Notes: generated by a model not told the origin, from the letters alone. Counted from the first letter of the stretch, positions 10,201-18,556 are shown. The stretch: 64,000 bases of DNA from an uncultured Ferrimonas sp. (GCF_947489035.1 NZ_CANLCI010000015.1:39829-103828); one strand, 5' to 3'. A program made the numbers and translations.

Positions 10201-13200
10201 AGCACCACCGTTGGTGCGCTGCCATCAAAGCTAACCGCCAATGAATTAGAGGCGCTGTTGCCATTGGTTGCTGCGTCCTGAGCCACCGCCGCTGGCACTG
10301 ATACCGTTACCGCACCATTAGCGGTTGGTGTGATCTCTGCGCTGTAACTAGTACCGCTGCCACTGAAACTGGATACCGTGGCGTTGCTTAACTGCAGATC
10401 GGTTTGGGCAAAACCGCTGACGGCTTCACTGAACTCAATGCTGATATTAAATGCGCCGTTCACTGTACTGTTGGCAGCAGCGAGCACCACCGTCGGTGCG
10501 CTGCCATCAAAGCTAACCGTCAATGAATTGGAGACCGTGTTGCCATTGCTGGCCAGATCTTCAACCACCGCCGCTGGCACTAACACCGTCACCGCACCAT
10601 CAGCGGTAGGGGTGATCTCTGCGCTGTAACTGCTGCCGCTGCCACTAAATGCAGAGACCGTGGCGTTGGTTAATTGCAGATCGGTTTGGGTGAAGCCGCT
10701 GACGGACTCGCTGAACTCAATGCTGATGCTGAATGCACCGTTCACTGTGTCGCTGACTGTAGATAGCACTACCGTCGGTGCACTGCCATCAAAGCTAACC
10801 GCCAATGAATTAGAGGCGCTGTTGCCATTGGTGGCGAGATCTTCAGCCACCGCCGCTGGTACTAACACCGTTACCGCACCGTCAGCGGTTGGTGTGATCT
10901 CCGCGTTGTAACTGCCGCCGCTGCCACTGAAACTGGATACCGTGGCGTTGGTTAACTGCAGATCCGTTTGGGTAAAGCCGCTGACGGCTTCACTGAACTC
11001 AATGCTGATGCTGAATGCGCCGTTCACTGTACCGTTGGCACCAGCCAGCACCACCGTTGGTGCGCTGCCATCAAAGCTAACCGCCAATGAATTAGAGGCG
11101 CTGTTGCCATTGGTTGCTGCGTCCTGAGCCACCGCCGCTGGTACTAACACCGTCACCGCGCCGTCAGCGGTTGGTGTGATCTCCGCGCTGTAACTAGTAC
11201 CGCTGCCACTGAAACTGGATACCGTGGCGTTGGTTAGCTGCAGATCGGTTTGGGTAAAGCCGCTGACGGGCTCGCTGAACTCAATGCTGATATTGAATGC
11301 GCCGTTCACCGTACTGCTGGCACCGGATAACACCACCGTTGGTGCGCTGCCATCAAAGCTAACCGCCAATGAATTGGAGGCGCTGTTGCCATTGGTTGCT
11401 GCGTCCTGAGCCACCGCCGCTGGCACTGATACCGTCACCGCACCGTCAGCGGTTGGCGTGATCTCTGCGCTGTAACTAGTACCGCTGCCACTGAAACTGG
11501 ATACCGTGGCGTTGCTTAACTGCAGATCGGTTTGAGTAAAGCCGCTGACGGCTTCGCTGAACTCAATGCTGATGCTGAATGCGCCGTTCACTGTACTGCT
11601 GGCACTGGATAGCACCACCGTCGGTGCGCTGCCATCGAAGCTGACCGCCAATGAATTTGAAGCCGTATTGCTATTAGTTGCTGCATCCTGAGCCACTGCC
11701 GCGGGCACTAACACCGTTACCGCACCATCAGCGGTTGGCGTGATCTCTGCGCTGTAACTAGTACCGCTGCCACTGAAACTGGATACCGTGGCGTTGGTTA
11801 GCTGCAGATCGGTTTGGGTGAAGCCGCTGACGGACTCGCTGAACTCAATGCTGATGCTGAAAGCGCCGTTCACTGTACTGTTGGCAGCAGCGAGCACCAC
11901 CGTCGGTGCGCTGCCATCAAAGCTAACCGCCAATGAATTGGAAGCGCTGTTGCCATTGGTTGCTGCGTCCTGAGCCACCGCCGCTGGCACTAACACCGTT
12001 ACCGCACCATCAGCGGTTGGCGTGATCTCCGCGCTGTAACTGCCGCCGCTGCCACTGAAACTGGATACCGTGCCGTTAGTTAACTGCAGATCGGTTTGGG
12101 TAAAGCCGCTGACGGATTCGCTGAACTCAATGCTGATATTAAATGCGCCGTTCACTGTGTCGCTGACAGTAGATAACACCGCCGTCGGTGCGCTGCCATC
12201 AAAGCTAACCGCCAATGAATTGGAGGCGCTGTTGCCATTGCTGGCGAGATCTTCAGCCACCGCCGCTGGCACTAACACCGTCACCGCACCATCAGCGGTT
12301 GGCGTGATCTCCGCGCTGTAACTGCCGCTGCTGCCACTGAAACTGGATACCGTGGCGTTAGTTAACTGCAGATCGGTTTGGATGAAGCCGCTGACGGATT
12401 CGCTGAACTCAATGCTGATATTGAATGCGCCGTTCACTGTGTCGCTGACAGTAGATAACACCACCGTTGGTGCGCTGCCATCAAAGCTAACCGCCAATGA
12501 ATTGGAGGCGCTGTTGCCATTGGTTGCTGCATCTTCAGCCACCGCCGCTGGCACTAACACCGTCACCGCACCATCAGCGGTTGGCGCGATGGTGGCGCTG
12601 TAACTAGTACTGCTGCCACTGAAACTGGATACCGTGGCGTTGCTTAACTGCAGATCGGTTTGGGTAAAGCCGCTGACGGCTTCGCTGAACTCGATGCTGA
12701 TGCTGAATGCGCTATTAACGGTACTACTAGCGCTGGATAGCACCACCGTTGGTGCAGTAATATCGAGGGATTCAGAGGTGAAGTTGATCGCCTGAGCGGA
12801 CGCTTGGATATTCGGTGTGCCTTCGTCATCCTCCGCAACCACATACACGGTGTAACCCGTGCCCGGTTGCAACCCAGCAAGGCTTAAGCTGGCGGTGGTG
12901 CCCACTGTACTGCCATTGCCAGAATCCACTGCAGCGCCATCACTGGCATCAGTCCCACTTCGCACTTGCGCAACCGATGGCGCTGATTCTCCGTTAGCAA
13001 CCACAACAAAGTACACCTGGCCTTGCTCATCCAGATCCACCGACAGCGTCGCAGCCGATGAAGTAATAGCGGTAACGGCAGGCGTGGAATCAAATACCGG
13101 GGCAATATCATCATTCACAGTGATGCTGTGCGCCTGCTGAACGCTGTATTCACCATCGTGGCTCTCGATGCAGATCGCGTACACACCCGCTGCCAGTGCT

Positions 13201-14660
13201 GCCTGGCTCCTTAACGTTGCTGTGGTTATCTGAAACTGTGCGTTATCAGCGTCCTTAGCTAAACCGCAATCACCATGATCCGAACTGCTTCGGCTCACTA
13301 ATTGATAAGTGAAGCTCCCGCTGTCGACGTCGCTCGTTGATAGGGTTGCAATCGCAGCACCGCTAACGGCGAGACTTTGCTGAATACTGCTGCTTGTTAA
13401 TGCAATCGCGGTTGGCGCATCGTTAACCGAGGTAATCTCTACCACACGGGAGTCTGAACTGGATGCAGCTTGTGCGTCTGTTGCGGTGAAGGTAATGGTG
13501 CGATCCAAGCTGCTTGGATCCTCAGAACTGTTACGGTAGCGGATCGATTGCACGACTTCTTGAGCAATCACATTGGTTGCGTCGGCATCGAAGATGACGG
13601 TTAACACGGAGGATGAATTCACGACTGCACCGGCAGGGCTAACATCTGCCACATCAAGGCCATTTGCGAGTAGGTTTGAGCCACTGAGAGTAATAAGTGT
13701 GCCATCGCCATCACTATCATCGATGCTGAGTTCATCTTCAGCAGCAGCATTTGCGCTGATCTGCACAGCTAATGTTGCTGTTGCCCAATCGGCATCACCA
13801 TCGGCATCATTAAGTATTGCAGAATCATCAATGAGCGCTGCGGCATCATTTTCTTGATAGTTTAATTTTGTATTAATTAACGCAAGGTTCGGAGCCGTGT
13901 TAGCAGAAACCGCGCTAACGATACCGCTTGCAGCAAAACTAGGATTAAAAGCACCTCCAGGCAGACTGCCCGGATTATTCGCATCATTATCACTGTCGAC
14001 GACCGGTGACGTAAGATCATTCAGCTTCCAATAGGCAATGAGCCCATTCGCATCAGCCGTTATTTCTTGTGGTGACCCGCTCGCAAACAAGGTCGACACT
14101 TCAGCATTAGACAGCGCCGAGTTGTAAATCTGGATGTCGTCTAAAACGCCAGCAAAATGAGTGTAACTTTCACTTGTCATAAAACTGGATGCTGTACCGA
14201 CCAACATCGTTTCGGCATTTGAAAAATACAAATTACTGCCATATGCAGGCAAATTTATGTCAGCAATCTGGCTACCATTTCGATAAAACCGAAAGTACCC
14301 TGCCTCAAACTTAATGACGACGTGATACCAAGTGTCTGTTGTCCACGCCAGTCCTACGCTAGCAGAAATCGCAGCAGCACCACCTTCACTGACGATAATG
14401 CTCCCCGCATCAGCATCAACAGCTGAAAAATCGATACAGATATCGATATTGGCATCACTCGAGTGCATTAAACAGCTTGAGCTTGAGACATCATCAAACT
14501 TAACCCACAACGATAATGACATTGTGCTTAAACCATTGAGTTCTCCGCCAACAGCAGAAAATTCAATATAATCGTTACCATCAAAACTTATCGCTGTAGA
14601 TACCGCGTTAGTCACAGGTGAAAATATAATAACAAACACAAAAAATATAATACGATTCAT
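7227..14660 (-). CDS. Giant exported LamG / Ig-repeat / calcium-repeat protein
   Basis: This 2477-residue protein is probably a cell-surface or released adhesin-like protein. In order it shows a signal peptide (about 1-19, ending TNA), a LamG/concanavalin-type lectin domain (about 20-200), two cadherin- or Ig-like segments (about 250-510), and a fibronectin-like segment (about 515-630). Then come twelve nearly identical 94-residue Ig-like repeats of the Big_12 type (about 635-1763), two diverged repeats to about 1950, one more Ig-like segment, and a long run of DxDxDG thrombospondin-3-type calcium loops (about 2110-2440). The end is a hydrophobic helix plus a basic tail (SGVALLLLAWRKR), like GlyGly-CTERM sorting signals but without a clear GlyGly pair. 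It is the last gene of a three-gene operon behind a formyltransferase and a methyltransferase. The ligand is unknown. Confidence 0.9.
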   Translation of the reverse strand: MNRIIFFVFVIIFSPVTNAVSTAISFDGNDYIEFSAVGGELNGLSTMSLSLWVKFDDVSSSSCLMHSSDANIDICIDFSAVDADAGSIIVSEGGAAAISASVGLAWTTDTWYHVVIKFEAGYFRFYRNGSQIADINLPAYGSNLYFSNAETMLVGTASSFMTSESYTHFAGVLDDIQIYNSALSNAEVSTLFASGSPQEITADANGLIAYWKLNDLTSPVVDSDNDANNPGSLPGGAFNPSFAASGIVSAVSANTAPNLALINTKLNYQENDAAALIDDSAILNDADGDADWATATLAVQISANAAAEDELSIDDSDGDGTLITLSGSNLLANGLDVADVSPAGAVVNSSSVLTVIFDADATNVIAQEVVQSIRYRNSSEDPSSLDRTITFTATDAQAASSSDSRVVEITSVNDAPTAIALTSSSIQQSLAVSGAAIATLSTSDVDSGSFTYQLVSRSSSDHGDCGLAKDADNAQFQITTATLRSQAALAAGVYAICIESHDGEYSVQQAHSITVNDDIAPVFDSTPAVTAITSSAATLSVDLDEQGQVYFVVVANGESAPSVAQVRSGTDASDGAAVDSGNGSTVGTTASLSLAGLQPGTGYTVYVVAEDDEGTPNIQASAQAINFTSESLDITAPTVVLSSASSTVNSAFSISIEFSEAVSGFTQTDLQLSNATVSSFSGSSTSYSATIAPTADGAVTVLVPAAVAEDAATNGNSASNSLAVSFDGSAPTVVLSTVSDTVNGAFNISIEFSESVSGFIQTDLQLTNATVSSFSGSSGSYSAEITPTADGAVTVLVPAAVAEDLASNGNSASNSLAVSFDGSAPTAVLSTVSDTVNGAFNISIEFSESVSGFTQTDLQLTNGTVSSFSGSGGSYSAEITPTADGAVTVLVPAAVAQDAATNGNSASNSLAVSFDGSAPTVVLAAANSTVNGAFSISIEFSESVSGFTQTDLQLTNATVSSFSGSGTSYSAEITPTADGAVTVLVPAAVAQDAATNSNTASNSLAVSFDGSAPTVVLSSASSTVNGAFSISIEFSEAVSGFTQTDLQLSNATVSSFSGSGTSYSAEITPTADGAVTVSVPAAVAQDAATNGNSASNSLAVSFDGSAPTVVLSGASSTVNGAFNISIEFSEPVSGFTQTDLQLTNATVSSFSGSGTSYSAEITPTADGAVTVLVPAAVAQDAATNGNSASNSLAVSFDGSAPTVVLAGANGTVNGAFSISIEFSEAVSGFTQTDLQLTNATVSSFSGSGGSYNAEITPTADGAVTVLVPAAVAEDLATNGNSASNSLAVSFDGSAPTVVLSTVSDTVNGAFSISIEFSESVSGFTQTDLQLTNATVSAFSGSGSSYSAEITPTADGAVTVLVPAAVVEDLASNGNTVSNSLTVSFDGSAPTVVLAAANSTVNGAFNISIEFSEAVSGFAQTDLQLSNATVSSFSGSGTSYSAEITPTANGAVTVSVPAAVAQDAATNGNSASNSLAVSFDGSAPTVVLAGANGTVNGAFNVSIEFSESVSGFTQTDLQLTNGTVSSFSGSGGSYSATIVPTADGTVTVLVPAAVAQDAATNGNSASNSLAVSFDGSAPTVVLSGTSSTVNGAFNISIEFSEPVSGFTQTDLQLTNATVSSFSGSGTSYSAEITPTADGAVTVLVPAAVAEDLATNGNSASNSLAVSFDGSAPTVVLSTVSDTVNGAFSISIEFSEAVSGFTQTDLQLTNGTVSSFSGSGTSYSAEITPTADGAVTVLVPAAVAEDAASNGNSASNPLELLFDDSAPVVQLLSSVEVTNKPFVVSVTFNEVVAGFGMDGVQLLNGEPSNWQVMEGGFQFTVTPQAEGEVSISVVAAAAQDLAGNPNAASAPMLVIYDRTAPEATYTHDWNEQGDQFVIDLTFSEAVSELEVTDFTLNNAVLTEISGGSSQFQLVGAVVSQGESINLSLLADAVTDLAGNSNAVADYEFSSNRVGRVRIDGLAVAEQTLTAVVTDPDGVAAESISYQWYRGSEPEQSVALEVTAASVTLQAEHIGLQLWVMASYRDQLGFTEQIRSSVGEPILTVAEHALRAIHHFADQQGPEPSVETYVNAGVSSIDPEQLQQILSIINYAVQQLGSGQLDSIIELEAVIAEIMLGQDADKDGLPNRLETAVDTDFDGTLDAEDRDSDNDGIADQLEFFLSLNINLDPMAAAAGKGGFVGSQESSRVAHEDQDQDGIWNLFDADVDGNGELEPERRDDNLDGVDDAYHNLDAIAQRYRDFDHDGDGIMNHLDLDSDNDGITDITESGQVDDDSNGLMDEGSELLWQQDEMVDSNGDGIPNTLQLRSDGSNYDIEQYGSSDILDANGDGRLDGTIDMDNDGLIDVVDGAVGAFGSLADIDGDGIANHSDDDADGDGIPDIEENPQLIYFTGFDADADGIDDGVDHQINGVLFGVDADGNGIRDDRELPDQDNDGIADHLDAYNGLSYQRRSSGALSPQLLLFSGVALLLLAWRKRNHKGV
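9373..12757 (-). repeat. Twelve tandem 282-bp repeats in the giant gene
   Basis: Twelve in-frame units of 282 bp each encode a 94-residue Ig-like domain of the form APTVVL...VNGAF.ISIEFSE.VSGF. The copies differ mainly at a few fixed positions (for example STVSDT, AAANST, SGASST or AGANGT after the first strand, and EDLATN or QDAATN near the end). These variants recur in non-adjacent copies, as expected from duplication plus recombination among repeats. Copy number may vary between isolates and may be mis-assembled. Confidence 0.95.
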
Positions 14661-14690
14661 TGGTCATTCCATTGACAACGAAAACTGCAA

Positions 14691-15662
14691 TCAAAGGCTC
14701 TCACAGAAAGCCATACCAGCACCTAGTCCAAACCGTTCAGCAAAGGCTAAACCGCTAAATACCCCTTCACTGAGGTTAACCACATCAATGCGTATCGCTC
14801 CATCGATGGTAGTCACAATCAGCCCTTCCGGTTCACCCACACACAAAACGGTGCTGGGCTGAACCCCGTAGGACTCATGGCATACCACGGTTCCCTGTAG
14901 CAACCCAATTGCGGTGTTACGCCAACGTAGCCCTGCCCCACCCAAGCTTGGATTTGCTGCCCGAGCTAAAGCGCAGATCTCTGAAGCCGTCATGCTCAAC
15001 CAATCCACAGCCAGATCGGCAGCGCTGGGGGCTGGCGCGGTCACCTGCGTATTAAGCAATGACAGCGATTGTTGTGGTTTGGCCTCGATCCTGCCAGCGG
15101 CCAACTGCTGTAAAAATTGCTGCACCAATTGTGGTGCTAATAACGCCACTTCCGTGGTCAGACTCATTAAAGTATCGCGTTCGTTTATCGGCAGCGGCTG
15201 CTGCCAAACAATCGGGCCACTGTCCCACAGCTGTTCATCCTCACCATGTAATGCAATCAAACAAATCGCCGAGCTTTTAACTCTGTTCTTTATTTGCCAA
15301 AATATTGGTGATTTTCCTCGGTACAGCGGTAAAGCAGATGCGTGAAGATTAAATAAAGCCACACCAAGCTGATTTATTATCGAAGATGAAATTCGATGAG
15401 GAAAAGAAAAAACAAAACCAATATTCGCTTTGACCTGCTGAAAAAATATGGCCATGCTTTCATCATTGTCAGCAATGTATTTTTTCGTGGCTACATTCAT
15501 ATGTTTTAGGTTGAGAAGTAACTGATTTGTATCCGTCTCTGCTCGGTCTGAAACAACCACCCCAGCCAACTGCTTCGATCCATGCAGATAAGTAATCAAT
15601 GGCAAGCTTACACAACCAGATGAAAAGACAACAATGCGGTAATCGGTGTCAACATTAGTCAT
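14691..15662 (-). CDS. Formyltransferase-fold protein
   Basis: This 323-residue protein resembles methionyl-tRNA and sugar-amine formyltransferases. The catalytic triad of the fold is visible: Asn105 and His107 in FNLHASALPLYRGKSPIFW, and Asp147 in WDSGPIV. In the family these residues transfer a formyl group from 10-formyltetrahydrofolate to an amine. The C-terminal 100 residues may match the small beta-domain of Fmt-like proteins. It is not the housekeeping fmt, since it lacks def/rsmB neighbours and sits between a methyltransferase gene (1-base overlap, TAATG) and the giant surface protein gene (30 bp gap). The substrate is unknown; a modified sugar or a protein amine on the surface is a guess from context. 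Confidence 0.8.
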   Translation of the reverse strand: MTNVDTDYRIVVFSSGCVSLPLITYLHGSKQLAGVVVSDRAETDTNQLLLNLKHMNVATKKYIADNDESMAIFFQQVKANIGFVFSFPHRISSSIINQLGVALFNLHASALPLYRGKSPIFWQIKNRVKSSAICLIALHGEDEQLWDSGPIVWQQPLPINERDTLMSLTTEVALLAPQLVQQFLQQLAAGRIEAKPQQSLSLLNTQVTAPAPSAADLAVDWLSMTASEICALARAANPSLGGAGLRWRNTAIGLLQGTVVCHESYGVQPSTVLCVGEPEGLIVTTIDGAIRIDVVNLSEGVFSGLAFAERFGLGAGMAFCESL

Positions 15663-16936
15663 TATCTGCCTCCTTGGGTTGCAAGAAAACCAGGTAACCC
15701 ATTAAGTCGATAATAAAATTTTATACAGTCACCGTTACGTAATAACAGATCACCTGGTTTCGGATCGGAGGGAATAAAATTGATGCAAACTTGCGTATCC
15801 GGTAACGGGTGGGTAATACCAGACTGATACTCATCTAAACATTCCATCTTGAAAGTATATATTTGAGTACAGATCACAAGTAATTGCTCTCCAAGCTGGG
15901 GAGGTATTTCTGGGATCAAGACCGTATTGCAATCTATCAGGGTGCTATTATCCCTGAGCTGGCGCACACATAACTGCGTTACACTCTCTTTAGTCAGTGT
16001 CAAAACCGTACCAAGCTTGATCCGCTCTGCTGGTAACGGTTGCTCATTGCCCTTACTTTTCTGCCAGCGTTCAATGTATTCGTGTTGGCCAACCACTAAC
16101 TGTGCCGACAGCTCGATTCTTTCTGGTATAAGCACGCCGTGATCCGACATCTGCGGCACTAACCCCTGCGCCAAAGGCAGATGCGCTTCACGACTAAAGC
16201 CATGCTGCATCGCTTCAATTATCAACAGATCAATGGGCTGCTCACTGCGATAATCACAACCGTCCATACACACAATGGACTCTATATATTTTCCTAGTCC
16301 CAATTCATGAGTAACAGCTTGCAGGCTGGCAACCGCCCCTGGCTGTATATCAATTAATGTCACCTTAATATTGATTGGATCCGCACCTGAACGGTTTTGA
16401 TAAAAACACAATAAGGGCAACAATAATGGGGCAAAGGGCCCGCACGCAGGGTAGACCACATTGAGCGGCCGCTCTCGCGGTTGTTGCTGCAATTGGATCA
16501 ATGCTTGATCAATGCCACGAATAAAACGACTGATGCGGTGGGTGTCTGTTTGCGTGGTAACGCATTGATCCGGCGACAGCACTAACCCGTGGCGAGAGAC
16601 ATACTGCCGTGTCCGTAAACTGGGCTCTAACTCAATCCGTTGATAAATACCCAGCAAGCCTTGGTAAAGGTTGCCCAAGGCAACGCTGGCAGCCGCGGTT
16701 TCTGCAGCCAGTATTGCTGTTACCGCCGCCACCGCAGCTTGGTTCGGGCTGGGTGTCGGAGCAGACTCAATCGTTGTCGTCGCGGCGGTGCTCGACAGAG
16801 TGCTCGACGGTTGCACCTGCAGTTGCTCACGCAACAGTCGATTGAGATCGGCAATGGCAGCAGGCGACGTATTAGCAATCGGCGGCGAGCCATGGTAGTG
16901 ACATTGACGATAATTCTGGTTTGATGGGTCATCCAT
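15662..16936 (-). CDS. Methyltransferase with PRMT-like motifs
   Basis: This 424-residue protein has a Ser/Thr/Ala/Pro-rich N-terminal third (about 40-85), then a Rossmann-type SAM-binding region. The motif I equivalent is NVVYPACGPFAP (159-170), an acidic residue ends the second strand (LIDIQP, Asp196), and a loop reading IIEAMQHGFSRE carries glutamates at 241 and 250. GVLIPERIEL follows at 267-276. Two glutamates in that loop followed by a GV(I/L)xPxR strand are hallmarks of protein arginine methyltransferases, so I infer a PRMT-like enzyme; the glycine-rich loop is atypical. The residues after 290 would form the beta-barrel part. It is the first gene of the operon with the formyltransferase and the giant repeat protein. 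It could instead methylate a small molecule. Confidence 0.6.
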   Translation of the reverse strand: MDDPSNQNYRQCHYHGSPPIANTSPAAIADLNRLLREQLQVQPSSTLSSTAATTTIESAPTPSPNQAAVAAVTAILAAETAAASVALGNLYQGLLGIYQRIELEPSLRTRQYVSRHGLVLSPDQCVTTQTDTHRISRFIRGIDQALIQLQQQPRERPLNVVYPACGPFAPLLLPLLCFYQNRSGADPINIKVTLIDIQPGAVASLQAVTHELGLGKYIESIVCMDGCDYRSEQPIDLLIIEAMQHGFSREAHLPLAQGLVPQMSDHGVLIPERIELSAQLVVGQHEYIERWQKSKGNEQPLPAERIKLGTVLTLTKESVTQLCVRQLRDNSTLIDCNTVLIPEIPPQLGEQLLVICTQIYTFKMECLDEYQSGITHPLPDTQVCINFIPSDPKPGDLLLRNGDCIKFYYRLNGLPGFLATQGGR

Positions 16937-17213
16937 GATCCGAGTCCAGTCTGTTCGAAAACGGTAGCTAACTAAGGTGTAGTTTAGTTTTGAACAAAAG
17001 CTCAGCCTCGACCAACAACAAACCGGATCTGCTGTCGGCTACGAGCCACGATCTGGATCATGCGGTAGCGACATCAACCAATCAGCAACAACTGTGCACT
17101 CCTTTGGCCACAGTTGCCTATACCTAGTCTGAGTCACATCTTCAAACAGCAAAGCTATCACTCACGCACTGACTTTAATTGTGCGTAGTTAAACCGATAA
17201 CAGGGACGTTGAT
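16937..17213. promoter_or_regulatory. Divergent promoter region
   Basis: The 277 bp between the divergent methyltransferase and tail-collar genes must carry promoters for both directions. I cannot name specific -35/-10 pairs with confidence. The tail-collar gene has a good ribosome-binding site (CAGGGACG, 8 bases before its ATG). Confidence 0.4.
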
Positions 17214-17861
17214 ATGGAAATAATGCTAGGAACCAGCATGATTTTTGCCGGTAATTTTATTCCCAGAGATTGGATTGGTTGCTACGGGCAGCTCATGCCT
17301 ATCTCGAATAACGGGGCACTTTATTCTTTATTAAGCACCCACTACGGCGGCAACGGCCGCACTGACTTTGGCATTCCAGATTTAAGAGGTCGCGCCCCAA
17401 TTGGCATGGGCCAAGGGCCAGGCATGTTCCCGATTAAACTTGGCCAGCATATCGGGAGCCAATCCGTTAACTTAAACGTTAGCCAGCTTCCTACCCACAG
17501 CCACTCTGCCAGCTTTCAACCGCAGCTTTCACCCGGCAGTGACTTAACAGCCACCGCAACGGCGACGGTTAATGCGGCGAATGGTGCTGGCAGCCAAGAC
17601 GACGCTGAAGGTGCCTACTGGGCTACAGCTCAAGCAGGTAACCGAGCAACCAGCAATGGCTATTCTGCCAAGAAAAATACCCGCATGGCGGCGGATGCGG
17701 TTGAAATAGAGGTGCAGCTATCAGGCCAACCAAGTGGGATCATTGGCGGCACGGTGCAAGTTAGCTCAGCGGGCTCTAGCACTGCCGTACCAACGATGTC
17801 TCCCTCACTGGGGGTACAATACATCATGTCCGCTAACGGGGTTTATCCTTCACGCAGCTGA
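17214..17861 (+). CDS. Phage tail-collar domain protein (MdpB type)
   Basis: This 215-residue protein belongs to the tail-collar family that includes the microcystin-related MdpB proteins. The signature is clear at the N-terminus: IFAGNFIPRDWIGCYGQLMP, then GALYSLLSTHYGGNGRTDFG and IPDLRGRAPIGMGQGPG. The LPTHSHSASF motif follows. The C-terminal half is Ala/Ser/Thr-rich and ends SLGVQYIMSANGVYPSRS, which fits the trimeric fibre-tip fold of the family. There are no phage structural genes around it, so it is a chromosomal MdpB-type gene rather than a prophage. It diverges from the methyltransferase-formyltransferase-giant protein operon, which suggests a functional link that I cannot prove. No signal peptide is visible. 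Confidence 0.85.
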   Translation: MEIMLGTSMIFAGNFIPRDWIGCYGQLMPISNNGALYSLLSTHYGGNGRTDFGIPDLRGRAPIGMGQGPGMFPIKLGQHIGSQSVNLNVSQLPTHSHSASFQPQLSPGSDLTATATATVNAANGAGSQDDAEGAYWATAQAGNRATSNGYSAKKNTRMAADAVEIEVQLSGQPSGIIGGTVQVSSAGSSTAVPTMSPSLGVQYIMSANGVYPSRS

Positions 17862-17958
17862 GACTCAGTATCGTGGCATTCAAAGGGATAAACTCTTGGC
17901 TGAGCTCATGGCCGTTCTGCGGCGGACAGCTTGCCTTTCACAGCCCCTTTTAGAAAAC

Positions 17959-17989
17959 AAAAAGGGCTCACCAATTGGTGAGCCCTTTT
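17959..17989 (-). terminator. Terminator of tRNA-Ser module 1
   Basis: A strong hairpin (AAAGGGCTCACC pairing with GGTGAGCCCTTT, loop AATT) lies 6-7 bases beyond the CCA end of tRNA-Ser(GCT). On the minus strand it is followed by a T-tract. Confidence 0.88.
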
Positions 17990-17995
17990 CATGTA

Positions 17996-18083
17996 TGGCG
18001 GTCAGAGAGGGATTCGAACCCTCGATACCTTACGATATACGCCCTTAGCAGGGGCGCGCCTTCAGCCACTCGGCCATCTAACC
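17996..18083 (-). tRNA. tRNA-Ser (anticodon GCT), copy 1
   Basis: The minus strand folds as an 88-base class II tRNA with acceptor GGTTAGA pairing with TCTGACC, a GCT anticodon in CTGCTAAG, a long variable arm, T-arm sequence GGTTCGAATCC and an encoded CCA end. It reads AGC/AGT serine codons. Confidence 0.97.
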
Positions 18084-18101
18084 ACACGAAACGTTAAAAT
18101 A

Positions 18102-18192
18102 TGGCGGAGGGATAGGGATTTGAACCCTAGAGGAGCTATTAACCCCTGCCGGTTTTCAAGACCGGTGCATTCGACCACTCTGCCATCCCTCC
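18102..18192 (-). tRNA. tRNA-Ser (anticodon TGA), copy 1
   Basis: The minus strand folds as a 91-base class II tRNA: acceptor GGAGGGA with TCCCTCC, anticodon TGA in CTTGAAAA, a long variable arm and an encoded CCA. It reads TCA-type serine codons and is cotranscribed with the GCT tRNA 18 bp downstream. Confidence 0.97.
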
Positions 18193-18203
18193 GTTGGGTG
18201 TAC

Positions 18204-18232
18204 TTTATAGAGGTTTGATTTACCTATGTAAA
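18204..18232 (-). promoter_or_regulatory. Promoter of tRNA-Ser module 1
   Basis: On the minus strand TTTACA (18232-18227) and TATAAA (18209-18204) are separated by exactly 17 bp and end 11 bp before the tRNA-Ser(TGA) gene, a near-consensus sigma-70 promoter. Confidence 0.8.
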
Positions 18233-18431
18233 GTGCCGAGCGTTCAACCGCACAAGAATTAGCACCGTTACGCTCACTTTGCCATCGGTTGCGATTTTAA
18301 TGGGGAAATAAGACGCTTTGCCGTTAACCGCTCATCGACTCATCAATAACAGAACAACGGATCTCTATTTCAGCCTTGTTGAAAACAGCCGAAGATCGCT
18401 GACAGAGACGGATCCCAAACGGCAGAGACAC

Positions 18432-18460
18432 AAAAGGCCCACCGTTACCGGTGAGCCTTC
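18432..18460 (-). terminator. Terminator of tRNA-Ser module 2
   Basis: The hairpin AAGGCTCACCGGTAACGGTGGGCCTT on the minus strand, with an 8-bp gap from the tRNA end and a following TTTTGTG, matches the position of the module 1 terminator. Confidence 0.8.
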
Positions 18461-18468
18461 TATGTGTA

Positions 18469-18556
18469 TGGCGGTCAGAGAGGGATTCGAACCCTCGATA
18501 CCTTACGATATACGCCCTTAGCAGGGGCGCGCCTTCAGCCACTCGGCCATCTAACC
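18469..18556 (-). tRNA. tRNA-Ser (anticodon GCT), copy 2
   Basis: This 88-base gene repeats copy 1 over its whole length, including the GCT anticodon and encoded CCA. Confidence 0.97.

Noticed and set aside
9241..12603. A series of similar 60-86-residue plus-strand frames spaced 282 bp apart
   Set aside because: They are the antisense of the tandem Ig-like repeats of the giant minus-strand gene; their regular recurrence is explained by the repeat array.
9373..12757. Possible CRISPR array
   Set aside because: The units are 282 bp, in frame, contiguous without unique spacers, and encode a protein domain.
17214..17861. Prophage, suggested by the tail-collar gene
   Set aside because: No integrase, capsid, tail or lysis genes are near it; chromosomal MdpB-type genes are common outside phages.
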